Assembly (NCBI GenBank): GCA_020201525.1
Contig: JAIVGO010000006.1
Location: forward strand, 1 to 35,067
DNA length: 35,067 nucleotides
Direction: 5' to 3'
DNA from: Actinomycetota bacterium
GTDB taxonomy: Bacteria > Actinomycetota > AC-67
The notes beneath the pieces were generated by a model, which did no database searches, was not told the DNA's origin, and worked only from the letters and a program-made list of their open reading frames with translations. Every line of letters begins with the position of its first letter. Positions within the stretch are counted from its first letter, which is position 1. The position numbers and the translations under genes were made by a program. Positions 6,279-15,038 of this stretch are shown in pieces.

Positions 6279-9050
6279 TCATGATGGAGTTTGGTTAGGG
6301 CGCACCGCCTTCTTCGCCAGAGTTGCCGACAATGGAAGTGAGAGGACGAACACGGAGCCGTCGGGCCCGCTCCTTTCCAAGGTGACATCCCCGCCGTGGG
6401 TCCGAGCGATGGCGCGTGAGATGTACAGCCCGAGACCGACGCCCTGTTGCGTGGCGCCCAGTCGGTTGAACTTTCCGAAGAGCTCGTGGACGCGAGACGG
6501 CGATATCCCCGGACCGTGGTCGGTCACTGTGATGCGAACGGACCCATCCATTGTTTCGATGTTGATCTCAATGGGGGAGCTCGCCGGGCTGAACTTGGCT
6601 GCGTTGGAAATCAAATTGCCGACGACCTGGCGGATGCGAAGCGGGTCGAGTGGTGCGATGATGCCCTCCGGCGAATGCACCGACACGACGCGCCCACTGG
6701 TGACTTGGGATAGATCGGCGACGGCGTCTCGCACCAGCGCACCCACGTCGCAGTGTTCGAGCACGACGCTGAGCTCGGCGGCGCCGATCTTCCGAGCTTG
6801 AGCCAGCTCATCGATGAGGCTGTTCATGCGGCGCGCGCTCCTTCCAATTGCGTCGAGTACCTCGCGAACCGTAGCGGAGGGCAACTCGTCGATATGAGCG
6901 AGGAGATTGTCCGCTAGTCCTTGCAGCGCAGTGAGCGGGCTCCGAAGCTCGTGCACGTAGACCGCAACGACGTCATCTGACCCAGGCGGCGACGTCGCCA
7001 CGGGAGGAGTGACGATCTCCTCGAATGTCTGCGACACCGGCCGCGCATGCGGGAAGAGCTCCTGCAGTAACGACGTCAGACGCCCGATCGCCTTTCCCTT
7101 TTCGACATACGCGACGGCGCCGAGCTCGAGAACCTGTGCAGCGACTTGCTCCTTACCGTAGCCCGACAGCACGACGATCTTTGTTCCCGGGAATCGAGCG
7201 GTGACTTGTTGTGTCACTTGCAATCCATCCATGACCGGCATTGCAAGATCGAGGAGCAAAAGTTCGGGACGAAGCTCTTCGATGAGGCGAACCGCTTCGG
7301 CCCCGTCTGTTGCTTCGCCGGCGATCGTGAAGCCCGGCGTCGCTTCCAGCAGCGTCCGAAGAAGAAGCCGAACGTCGGTAGTGTCGTCCGCGATGACGAC
7401 TCGAACCGCGTTGGGCACGATCTTGGCGCGGGGCGGGCTCGCCGTTCGTGGTGGATGAAGCACCGTAGCCGGTTCCGCTCGCACGAGATCGCCCGGCGCA
7501 ATGCTCGTCGTCTGACCCAGGAGATTTGCCATCATCGTGCGCGCCGCTTCCAGCGTCCGGTCCAGCGCTTGCATCGATCGTTGGCTCTCACCGCGCTCGA
7601 GGCCGTGAACTGCGGCGGCTAGCCCTTGGACGACGGTATCGTTGATCTCCAGCGCTTGCCGGTGCCGAAACGAGGCTTCGCGGAGCTCTCGCTCGGTTTC
7701 CTCGGCCCGCCTTCGGTCGTCGAGATCTTCGGCGGTGCCGAGCATCTTCCGTGGCAAACCATTCGCATCGAGCGTTACGGTTCCACGCGCGTGAATCCAG
7801 CCGACAGCGCCGTCCGGCCGCACGACGCGGTGATCAAACGAGAAAGGTCGATGGTCGATGCCCGCTTGGTTGATGGTGGTATTCACCATGTCTCGGTCCT
7901 CAGGATGTACATGGTCGAGAAAAGCTCCGAAGTCCACGTCGATTGACCTTGGTTCCAATCCGTAGAGCCGAAAGAGCTCATCGCTCCACCGTACCGAATC
8001 CGTCGAGATGTCCCACTCCCAACTGCCCACGTGACCGACGCGTTGCGCTTCTTCGAGCCGCGTCTCACTTTCTTCGAGCAAATGGAGCGTCGCCTGAAGA
8101 TCCTTCGTCCGTGATCGAACGCGATCTTCGAGCTCCATTCCCGCGCGTTCAAGTGCTTTCATCGCATGCATGCGTTGCGCCGTCAGAGCGGAGATGAGGA
8201 ACGCGGTCAGCGCGAGGGAGCCATTGAACGCTTGCAGGAAGGCCATCTTGCGCAGCAGGCTCTCGCCGGCGAATGCGCCCGCGCCCTCTTCCGCGGCCAG
8301 GATCGCAACGATCGACACTGCGAGGACGGTTGGTGCCACGCCACGAATCTGAAATCTCCACGCGATCCACAGCATGAACGGGAAGACGAGAAACATCGGG
8401 TGCGCGTGCGTCCGGAATAAGATCGTCGCAATGACGCTGGTCGCGGTGATGGCCGCAATCGCCTCTGCGGTGCGAAGCCACGACGACGGGATCGTCCAGC
8501 GCGCCGACCAGAGCAATAGCAGACACGGCGCAACGACCAGGACGCCCATCGCGTCTCCGGTCCACCAAACCCACCACGTGGACCAAAAGCGTGCGCCGGT
8601 GATTGCACCTGCGATCAGCAAAATGCCGGAGCCGATTGTGGCGCTCACGATCATGCCCGCGAGACCGCCGAAGACGAGCACGAGGACGTCGCGGACTCTT
8701 CCGAGGGATGCTTCCAAGTTGGCGCGCTTCATCAGCGCGTATGCGGTGAGTGGCGCGAGCGTGTTTCCCACCGCAATACCGGCAGCGGCCGGCAGCGTCG
8801 GACCGATGGGCGCGTTGGCGGCGAACGCTCCGAGGATGATGCCCGGCCAGATTCGCGGCCCGAAGACGATGAGGGCGACGACGGCGATACCGGTCGGAGG
8901 CCACAGAGGTGTTACTTGGTCGTGTACGAGCGCAAGTCGGAGCCCGATTTGTGCACCCGCCCAATAACAGGCGGCGACGAGCGCGATTGGCGCAACCGCC
9001 GGTCCCGGCTGTCGCGTAGCCCAACCCCGCTTAGCAGCCCTCACAATCAC
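6279..9050 (-). CDS. Hybrid sensor histidine kinase (MASE1-PAS-REC-HisKA-HATPase)
   Basis: Membrane sensor kinase of about 923 residues. Residues about 17-290 hold many hydrophobic helices in the pattern of a MASE1 sensory domain, followed by a coiled segment (295-335) and a PAS domain (338-446, GSWEWDIS and HPEDR). A helical segment 464-512 (EINDTVVQGL) resembles a dimerisation element without a clear kinase. A receiver domain follows (549-665) with acidic pocket ADD, phosphoacceptor Asp601 in LLLLDLAMPVMDG and Lys in YVEKGK. The kinase core comes last: His700 in VHELRSPLTAL, N-box NLISNAAKF (812-820), DHGPGI and GVGLGLYIS. GTG 9050 or 9044 is likely; a GGAGAGAG at 9073-9066 is rather far, so the start is uncertain by a few codons. 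It lies 61 bases behind the glycosidase gene on the same strand. Confidence 0.9.
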   Translation of the reverse strand: MIVRAAKRGWATRQPGPAVAPIALVAACYWAGAQIGLRLALVHDQVTPLWPPTGIAVVALIVFGPRIWPGIILGAFAANAPIGPTLPAAAGIAVGNTLAPLTAYALMKRANLEASLGRVRDVLVLVFGGLAGMIVSATIGSGILLIAGAITGARFWSTWWVWWTGDAMGVLVVAPCLLLLWSARWTIPSSWLRTAEAIAAITATSVIATILFRTHAHPMFLVFPFMLWIAWRFQIRGVAPTVLAVSIVAILAAEEGAGAFAGESLLRKMAFLQAFNGSLALTAFLISALTAQRMHAMKALERAGMELEDRVRSRTKDLQATLHLLEESETRLEEAQRVGHVGSWEWDISTDSVRWSDELFRLYGLEPRSIDVDFGAFLDHVHPEDRDMVNTTINQAGIDHRPFSFDHRVVRPDGAVGWIHARGTVTLDANGLPRKMLGTAEDLDDRRRAEETERELREASFRHRQALEINDTVVQGLAAAVHGLERGESQRSMQALDRTLEAARTMMANLLGQTTSIAPGDLVRAEPATVLHPPRTASPPRAKIVPNAVRVVIADDTTDVRLLLRTLLEATPGFTIAGEATDGAEAVRLIEELRPELLLLDLAMPVMDGLQVTQQVTARFPGTKIVVLSGYGKEQVAAQVLELGAVAYVEKGKAIGRLTSLLQELFPHARPVSQTFEEIVTPPVATSPPGSDDVVAVYVHELRSPLTALQGLADNLLAHIDELPSATVREVLDAIGRSARRMNSLIDELAQARKIGAAELSVVLEHCDVGALVRDAVADLSQVTSGRVVSVHSPEGIIAPLDPLRIRQVVGNLISNAAKFSPASSPIEINIETMDGSVRITVTDHGPGISPSRVHELFGKFNRLGATQQGVGLGLYISRAIARTHGGDVTLERSGPDGSVFVLSLPLSATLAKKAVRPNQTPS

Positions 9051-9111
9051 CCACAGCGAAGAGTACTCTCTCCGACCATAGTGAAGGAAGGCCTTGTTTG
9101 AAATGCGAGCG

Positions 9112-11670
9112 TCAGGCCGACTCGTTGCGTGCCATTCGGGAGTTCCCAGCGTCTGTGATGATAGCGCTGAATGTGCGTGACGCGGCGTCCGCGTATTCGA
9201 ACTGACCGTCGATTTGGTGCGTCGCGCCGGCGGCCGCAATGTGGAGCTTCGACCCATTCCGGCTGAATGCCGGCACGGTCTCCTTGGTCGGAACCTTGAA
9301 CGCGAACCAGCCTGCGGCCGGGCCGTAAGCCCCCGCGCGGCACCCGCCGGGAACGGACGTGGCGCCGACTGTTCGAATGTCGAGTGAGACGCCGACGCAG
9401 TCGTTCGTCGCGGGATCGGCGTAGATACGATCGAAAACATATGTGACGAACGGCACGCTATACGTCTTCCCCAGCGTGTCCGTCGCTTTTGCGGTGAGAA
9501 CCCACGTGCTGCTCGTACCGGCGTCCAGCGGAGGACAGACCGGCGAAACGACCGCCGTTCGCACGTCCTGCCTGATCGTTCCTCCCAGCCAGCACTCGGG
9601 CACGCTCCACTTGGCGCCCAGCAAGGATCCGCCGGGCGGCGCGCTCAGCGTCAACGTGATCGGCGTCCCGGTGCCGCGCTGAACGACCGCCGACGTCACG
9701 CCGATAGTGATGGTGGTGTTGGGATCGACCGTGAACGGATAGATCTCAGAAGGCAATGAGCAATCGCACGTCGTCGGATCGACCGACAAGGTTATCGTGG
9801 TCGGACCGAGCGTCGGTGACACGGCGCACGAGAATGCGGCGATCCCGAGGCTGTTCGTCGCTCCCGATCCGACGCAGCCACCGTCTGCGATCATGCGTGC
9901 TCCGGCAAACAGGTTTCCGCCGGACGTCATTCGGACCCTCAGCGGAATCGACGCGCCGGGATAGGACCTTTCCGGCGGTCCCGTCAGCGTCACGAACGAT
10001 AGCGCGGCCGGCACGAGCGCAGCCGGAGCCGGCAGAGGATCGATGCCGCCGGCGAGCGTGTCGGACCACGTCTTCATGACGGCAACGGTCGGATCGGCCG
10101 GTGACACGCTGTAGCACCCAAAGTTCCGGTCAACTTGCGGCGTCCCGTTTGCGGTCGTCGATTGCACGGTTGGATCGTTGAAATCCCACAACAAGAAGCC
10201 CGAGCTTCGATGGTTGTCGTCGGTTTGCACTTTCAACATCTCGTTGAACATCGTGGCGCGCTGGTCGAGCGACGTTCCGGGACACGTCGTCGATGCAGGC
10301 GTCAATGACGGGACCGCTGCTGCGATGCCCGCTTCTCCGGTGAAAATCGGTTTGTTTTGCGTGACGACGGCTGAGTGAAAGAGAGGAGCGATTCCTTTCG
10401 CCCCGTCGGCGGCGGGAGCGGCAAAGCCGGCGCGGACCGACGCCTGGACGGAGAGTATCGCGGAGGCCGGCACGGGCGGCGTGAGGGTGACGTCGGTCAC
10501 ACCGGCCGGCACGAGCACCCGCATCGAACTGGCTCCACCGTGTGCGTAGGTCGCGGTTCGGGACAGTGTCACTCCGGGGCTGGCCGTGAAGCCGTCGGTA
10601 CCGGTTTCGAAGCCGTACGTGACCGGACCGGCCGCGGTCGCGACGGTGACGTCGTCGACATACAGCGGCCAGGCATTCGACGATGGCGCGGAGACCACGA
10701 GCTCCCAATTGGTTTGCGGTGCCGGTGTCCCAGAGCTCGCATCCGCCCACGCGTCAATCGGGACCACAACTGCGGGCGTCAACGACGACGTCGATGCGGT
10801 GATTTGCCGATACCGAACGGTCACGGACGAATCGAGGGGCGTTCCCTGCAAGGGCTCGCCGCTGTAATCGTGCACCTCGGTGAGATCGGTGCAGCCACTC
10901 GGAGACGACGATGAGCAGTCGAGAAGCTGTTTGTACTGCTGCGTCGTGAAGGTCGCTTGCGGGGTCCCGAGGTTCACGAGGTGATACGCATCTCCGGCAT
11001 CGACGCGGATTGCGTCACCCATATCGCGGGCGAAATCGACGAGTGCCGTCGGATCGGAAGCGCCGGCGTTGTTGTACAGCGGTTCGTTCATGAGCTGCCA
11101 GAAGGCAATCGTTGGGTTGTCTCGGTAGCGCGCCACCGTTTGCACGACGTAACTTCGATAGTCCGTTCCCCACACGTCGGTCTGTCTGTATCCGGGCGTG
11201 CACGGCGCCGGCGTCGGACAGTGGAACCACGACGCCCCCTTCGCCGGTATGCCACATAGGCGCTCCTGTCCTGCGAACACCGGGATCAGGCGGACGTTGT
11301 ATTTCTGTGCGTAGAACAGGAGCTTGTCGGTGCTACTCCAGTCACGACCGCCGGCCGTGTATTGCTCGAGGAATCCAAAAGTGCGCACGGCCGTTGCATG
11401 CATCTGCGTAGACAGCACTCGGAATGTCGTGTCGAAGTACGTGTCAAGGTTCGGATGCTGGTAATAGCAGCCGGTCAAGTCGTTGGCGAGTGCTTTCGAT
11501 GTGTCCATGTCCCAGAAGTTCACGCCGATCGCACGCCAGGGCTTTCCATCGACGGTAAGCCCGGAGCCCGATGCCGTCACGAAGCCGGCGGGGGCCGTGG
11601 TCCCACGGGAAGGCGAAGGCATCGCGCCCAGAAGAAGCGCGAGCGCGCACAGAACACCGAGCCTCCGCAT
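9112..11670 (-). CDS. Secreted GH5-like glycoside hydrolase with Ig-like tail
   Basis: Exported 852-residue protein with a clear signal peptide (MRRLGVLCALALLLGA). The first part (about 29-275) has the layout of a cellulase/mannanase-type (GH5, clan A) barrel: TVDGKPWRAIGVNFW near the N-terminus and acid/base Glu196 in FWQLMNEP. The nucleophile candidate Glu446 in PIFTGEAG lies about 250 residues later because a beta-rich domain (about 276-425) is inserted; it contains YVDDVTV and FETGTDGF, motifs typical of carbohydrate-binding jelly rolls. The barrel seems to end near residue 545 (LLWDFNDP). The remaining 300 residues are beta-rich, Ig-like, with paired cysteines. GGAGG at 11684-11680 sits nine bases before the ATG. 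It probably hydrolyses a plant or microbial beta-glycan; the substrate is unknown. Confidence 0.82.
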   Translation of the reverse strand: MRRLGVLCALALLLGAMPSPSRGTTAPAGFVTASGSGLTVDGKPWRAIGVNFWDMDTSKALANDLTGCYYQHPNLDTYFDTTFRVLSTQMHATAVRTFGFLEQYTAGGRDWSSTDKLLFYAQKYNVRLIPVFAGQERLCGIPAKGASWFHCPTPAPCTPGYRQTDVWGTDYRSYVVQTVARYRDNPTIAFWQLMNEPLYNNAGASDPTALVDFARDMGDAIRVDAGDAYHLVNLGTPQATFTTQQYKQLLDCSSSSPSGCTDLTEVHDYSGEPLQGTPLDSSVTVRYRQITASTSSLTPAVVVPIDAWADASSGTPAPQTNWELVVSAPSSNAWPLYVDDVTVATAAGPVTYGFETGTDGFTASPGVTLSRTATYAHGGASSMRVLVPAGVTDVTLTPPVPASAILSVQASVRAGFAAPAADGAKGIAPLFHSAVVTQNKPIFTGEAGIAAAVPSLTPASTTCPGTSLDQRATMFNEMLKVQTDDNHRSSGFLLWDFNDPTVQSTTANGTPQVDRNFGCYSVSPADPTVAVMKTWSDTLAGGIDPLPAPAALVPAALSFVTLTGPPERSYPGASIPLRVRMTSGGNLFAGARMIADGGCVGSGATNSLGIAAFSCAVSPTLGPTTITLSVDPTTCDCSLPSEIYPFTVDPNTTITIGVTSAVVQRGTGTPITLTLSAPPGGSLLGAKWSVPECWLGGTIRQDVRTAVVSPVCPPLDAGTSSTWVLTAKATDTLGKTYSVPFVTYVFDRIYADPATNDCVGVSLDIRTVGATSVPGGCRAGAYGPAAGWFAFKVPTKETVPAFSRNGSKLHIAAAGATHQIDGQFEYADAASRTFSAIITDAGNSRMARNESA

Positions 11671-11915
11671 ACGGACAAACCTCCAACAAAGATGTGACAG
11701 GCCTGCCCAGAAAAACGATTGCGGTGCCCTCTTCTTGTCGGAGGTACTGGTTTTTCAGTGTTTGTGACGCCCGATTCGTCGGCGTCTGACCGTTCCCGTG
11801 AAGAGAAAGGCGGCAGAGAACTCTCCGGAAGGGTCGTGGGCCCTTTCGTTTCTCTTGCTTGCGAACTGGGCATGACTGAGCCGATGCCACCGCCGCGCAC
11901 GATGCACACGTAAGT

Positions 11916-12551
11916 ATGGGAGAGAGCGAAAGCGACGACGTCCGCGCGATCGTGCGGGTTTTTGCCGACGTCGTCCGCACGTTCGAGTCCAGCCGCATCC
12001 CGTATCTCGCGATTGGAAGTGTCGCCGCGTCGGCATGGGGCGCGCTCGAGTGGCCTCGCGCGTTTGCCGACGTTGATTTCCTGCTGGCCGAACCCGACGT
12101 TGCGAGCGCCCTGCGCGCCCTCGAGGCAGATGGCTTCCACACGGAACGTCCGCCGGAGGAAGATTGGCTGGCGAAAGCTCATCGTGACGGCGTTCTCGTC
12201 GATGTGATCTTTCGCGCGGCTGGGAACATGCGCCTCGACCACAACATGCTCTCCCACGGTCAAGTGTGGGAGATTTCCGGTGTTCCCGTGCGCGTGTGCG
12301 CGCCCGAAGACTTCGCCCTCATGCAGGCCACCTCGCTGTCGCGCGAGACCGCCGACCATCTTTTCAACGGCGCCGCCGTTCTTCGATCCGCGGCAATCGC
12401 GTGGGACTACCTCGAGTCGCGCGCGGCCGGGGTGGAGGGCCGACTCCTTGCGCTCCTTCTCTATGCGCGGTCCGAAGGCGTCGCCATGCCGCACGCGATG
12501 TGCGAGCGGCTTCTGGCTGCGAGCCGCGAGCGCACGGCCGTCGCAACGTAA
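11916..12551 (+). CDS. Nucleotidyltransferase-fold protein
   Basis: The 211-residue product has the marks of a minimal nucleotidyltransferase: Gly34-Ser35 in AIGSVAASAWG, the paired aspartates Asp52 and Asp54 in ADVDFLL, and a third carboxylate Asp96 in LVDVIF. All three metal ligands are present, so it may be active. The family includes AbiEii-like toxins and antibiotic adenylyltransferase relatives, but no partner antitoxin gene of the usual type adjoins it, so I do not call a toxin-antitoxin pair. It is read divergently from the glycosidase (245-base gap) and lies 26 bases before the exonuclease gene, which could be co-transcribed. The start is the ATG at 11916; a short GGAGAG lies just inside the gene, and no clear upstream site is visible. 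Confidence 0.7.
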   Translation: MGESESDDVRAIVRVFADVVRTFESSRIPYLAIGSVAASAWGALEWPRAFADVDFLLAEPDVASALRALEADGFHTERPPEEDWLAKAHRDGVLVDVIFRAAGNMRLDHNMLSHGQVWEISGVPVRVCAPEDFALMQATSLSRETADHLFNGAAVLRSAAIAWDYLESRAAGVEGRLLALLLYARSEGVAMPHAMCERLLAASRERTAVAT

Positions 12552-12560
12552 CCGCGCGCC

Positions 12561-12577
12561 GGCGATAGGCTATCGCC
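12561..12577. repeat. Perfect 8-bp inverted repeat abutting exonuclease start codon
   Basis: GGCGATAG (12561-12568), one G, then CTATCGCC (12570-12577), directly followed by the GTG start at 12578. In DNA it is a near-perfect operator-like palindrome. In RNA an 8-bp helix with a one-base loop cannot form fully, but a shortened hairpin would cover the ribosome-binding region (AGG at 12567-12569). Confidence 0.6.
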
Positions 12578-13465
12578 GTGGCCGGTAAGCCGCTGACCGT
12601 TCTTGTCGATTCGGCGAGCCTCATATATCGCGCGTATTTCGCCGTGCCCGACACGATTCGCACCGAAGAGGGCATGCAGGTGAACGCCGCGTATGGATTC
12701 CTGAGCATGCTCGCACGCCTCATTGCGCAACTGCGACCGCAAAACCTCGCGTGCGCGTGGGACGATGACTGGCGTCCGCAGTGGCGGGTCGACCTGGTCG
12801 AGTCCTATAAGACACACCGCGTCCTCGAGCCGGGTGACACCGTCGAGGAATCGATCGAAGAGCAGATGGACCTCATCGCGAAGCTCCTCGACCTGGCCGG
12901 CATCGCCGTCGCCGGCGCCAAGGGATACGAAGCGGAAGACGTCATCGGTACGCTCATCCCGCGCATCCGAGGCCACATCGCCATCGTCAGCGGCGACCGA
13001 GACTTGTTCCAACTCGTGCGCGATCCCGACGTGTGGGTTCTCTATCCGGTGCGCGGCGTCAGCGATCTCACGCGCATCGACGAAGCGGAAATCGAAAAGC
13101 GCTACGGCATTCCCGGGAGGAGGTATGCCGACTTTGCCGTGCTGCGCGGCGACCCGTCGGACGGTCTGCCCGGCGTGCCGGGAATCGGCCAGAAAACTGC
13201 AACAGCACTCATCGCAAAGTACGGGAGCCTGAAGGCCGTCGTGCAAAAGGCAAAGAAAACCGCAACCGGTCCGCTCGCGAAAGTGGCGAATCATATCGAC
13301 TACATCGAGCGTGCTACACAAGTCGTTCGTATCGCACCGGACGCGCCGGTTCCCGTAACCGATCTGCGTCTACCGCGGCATCCGCCCGATCCGAAGCTCG
13401 CGAATCTTGCGAAGAAATGTGCTCTATCCGGTCCCGTCGACCGGCTTCTCCTCAGCATGAGTTGA
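12578..13465 (+). CDS. Stand-alone 5'-3' exonuclease (Pol I N-terminal type)
   Basis: The 295-residue product matches the 5'-3' exonuclease/flap nuclease domain of DNA polymerase I without the polymerase part. Metal-binding acidic residues are in place: Asp11 (LVDSASL), Asp62-64 (AWDDDW), Glu120 and Asp121 (YEAEDVIG), Asp140 and Asp142 (SGDRDLF), Asp192 and Asp195 (GDPSDGLPG). A helix-hairpin-helix GVPGIGQKTA (199-208) binds DNA. Such enzymes remove RNA primers and flaps in replication and repair. The GTG start follows a 17-base palindrome. The 3' end overlaps the convergent membrane protein gene by 42 bases. The small stand-alone form is common in Actinomycetota alongside full-length Pol I; whether polA exists elsewhere cannot be seen here. 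Confidence 0.93.
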   Translation: MAGKPLTVLVDSASLIYRAYFAVPDTIRTEEGMQVNAAYGFLSMLARLIAQLRPQNLACAWDDDWRPQWRVDLVESYKTHRVLEPGDTVEESIEEQMDLIAKLLDLAGIAVAGAKGYEAEDVIGTLIPRIRGHIAIVSGDRDLFQLVRDPDVWVLYPVRGVSDLTRIDEAEIEKRYGIPGRRYADFAVLRGDPSDGLPGVPGIGQKTATALIAKYGSLKAVVQKAKKTATGPLAKVANHIDYIERATQVVRIAPDAPVPVTDLRLPRHPPDPKLANLAKKCALSGPVDRLLLSMS

Positions 13466-14581
13466 GCCGGAGGGCTTTCCCAACTTCATGCCGTGCCGTT
13501 CGGCCCAGTGCTCGCGATCTTCGGCGACCGCAAGCGTTTGCTTGGCGACGGCGGCGATCTCCTTGGTCTTTTGCTTCATCGATTGACCCGGCCGTGCTCG
13601 CAACGAAATGTATGCGGCTCCGCCGACCGGAATCGGCAGCCAGAAGTTCACAAGGCGCCAGGAGATAACACCGAGGATGGCGATGCCACGCGTGATGCCG
13701 AAGCCGACGAGGGTCGGTGTGAGAACACCTTCGACGACCCCGAGCCCTCCCGGCGTGATCGGTATCGCTGCCAGCACATTCGCGAGCCCGTACGCGACGA
13801 GGAGCCCGTCGACGCTGAGCCGTGCGCCGAATGCGGCCAGGAACACCCAGAGCGATGCTGCGTCCAGCAGCCAGTTCGCCGTGGCCCATCCGACGGCGCG
13901 ATAGAGCACCTTTCGATCACGCCCGAGCACCTTCAGACGCGCGGCGAGACGGTGTACCAAGCGATGCGCTGCTTCCTCGTCGAGGAGCGGCAGGCGCCGA
14001 GCGACCCAGCGAACGATCTTTGCGGCGTGCACTTCCCCCCACGTCAGTAACAACACCAGACCCGCGAAGCCCCCAACGACGATCACACCGAGAATCGCAC
14101 CGATCGCATACAGCGGGTTGACGCCGCGCAGCGGTATCGAAATAACGAGTCCGAGCCAGAGCAACAGGTTCAGGACGACGGCGGAGCCGATCCCTTGCGT
14201 CGCCATCGCGAATCCGGCATCCGTCCCGGCAACCCCGGCTTGTGTGAGCAAGCGAAACGCGAGCGGAGCGCCGGCCGCCGTTCCACCGGGGACGACATGA
14301 CTAAGCGCTAGTGTCGACAGGTCGATTCGAAGGATCGTAAAGAGACCGGGAGCATCCGAAGGCAGCACGGCGCGTGTCAGCTGCGCGTACGCGATGAGAG
14401 CCGCGGCTTCGAGCAGAATGCCGGCGCCCGCGAACGCGAGATTGATGTTCGACAGCAGCGACGCAGCGTGCCGGGCGCCTGCGACCTGGGGAAAAATCAA
14501 GTATTCAAGCACGAGAAAGAAGGCCAGAAATTTGAGCGTCCGGCTCAAGACGCGGACACCGGGGCCGGCCGGCTTCTTCAT
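13424..14581 (-). CDS. LPG-synthase TM / YbhN-type integral membrane protein
   Basis: A 385-residue polytopic membrane protein with about eight hydrophobic segments. It shows the family marks of the lysylphosphatidylglycerol-synthase transmembrane region (UPF0104, YbhN): a VPGGTAAGAPLAFRLL segment after the third helix and ITPGGLGVVEGVLTP near the seventh. Proteins of this group act as flippases for aminoacylated lipids (MprF membrane part) or have unknown lipid-linked roles; no soluble aminoacyl-transferase domain is fused here. The C-terminal 60 residues are charged and probably cytoplasmic. The ATG at 14581 follows an AAGG about ten bases upstream. It converges on the exonuclease gene with a 42-base overlap and is divergent from the STAS gene at 14674. 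Confidence 0.85.
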   Translation of the reverse strand: MKKPAGPGVRVLSRTLKFLAFFLVLEYLIFPQVAGARHAASLLSNINLAFAGAGILLEAAALIAYAQLTRAVLPSDAPGLFTILRIDLSTLALSHVVPGGTAAGAPLAFRLLTQAGVAGTDAGFAMATQGIGSAVVLNLLLWLGLVISIPLRGVNPLYAIGAILGVIVVGGFAGLVLLLTWGEVHAAKIVRWVARRLPLLDEEAAHRLVHRLAARLKVLGRDRKVLYRAVGWATANWLLDAASLWVFLAAFGARLSVDGLLVAYGLANVLAAIPITPGGLGVVEGVLTPTLVGFGITRGIAILGVISWRLVNFWLPIPVGGAAYISLRARPGQSMKQKTKEIAAVAKQTLAVAEDREHWAERHGMKLGKPSGSTHAEEKPVDGTG

Positions 14582-14673
14582 TGCTCTGCCTTCATTCTAG
14601 GTTTTTCGTCCAAAAGTTAGAACTCGAAACCGATCGGGCATAACGTAGGTGAGGGTGAGGTCGGCAATTCGCT

Positions 14674-15038
14674 ATGGCTGCTGAACGTGAGGATTCGAGC
14701 CGCGACCTGACGATACAGGTCGGCCACGTCGGCGATCTCCAGACCGTGAGGTGCTCCGGCGAATTCGACATGATCGGAGCAGAGTACTTCCGGCGCCGCA
14801 TCGAGCACGCCGTAGAGTTGACGCCGAGGAAGCTTCACGTCGACTGCTCGGACGTATCGTTCATAGATTCGATGGGCGTGCGCGCGATTCTGTATTGCGC
14901 CCGGCTGTGCCGGACGGCCGGAATTCGGTTGAGCTCACGCTCGGCGAACGGGTGGCAAGGCTTTTCGGAACGCTGGGTCTCACCGGCGAAGCAATCGGCG
15001 CCGTCATCACGAATCGATCACGCTGGATCCGTCGCTGA
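14674..15038 (+). pseudogene. STAS-domain anti-anti-sigma factor, frameshifted
   Basis: Residues 11-85 form a STAS domain of the SpoIIAA type, which binds an anti-sigma kinase and is controlled by phosphorylation of a serine, here Ser66 in VSFIDSMGVRAI. After GIRL (about base 14931) this frame turns into low-complexity sequence, while the missing C-terminal part (ELTLGERVARLFGTLGL and on to WIRR) continues in the next frame to the TGA at 15036-15038. Adding one base, for example a second G so that TTGAG becomes TTGGAG, joins the parts into a normal protein of about 121 residues. So the gene is either a recent pseudogene or carries a sequencing error. Its 3' end overlaps the convergent gene 15018-15503 by 21 bases. 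No kinase or sigma partner adjoins it. Confidence 0.8.

Noticed and set aside
6149-6298. Possible small protein on the plus strand after tRNA-Ser
   Set aside because: No ribosome-binding site, no recognisable features, and it overlaps the end of the histidine kinase gene.
11671-12577. Toxin-antitoxin reading of the nucleotidyltransferase-like gene
   Set aside because: No partner gene of suitable type adjoins it; the next gene is a DNA repair exonuclease.
14920-14940. Programmed frameshifting in the STAS gene
   Set aside because: No slippery heptamer or downstream structure is evident; a one-base deletion explains the break more simply.
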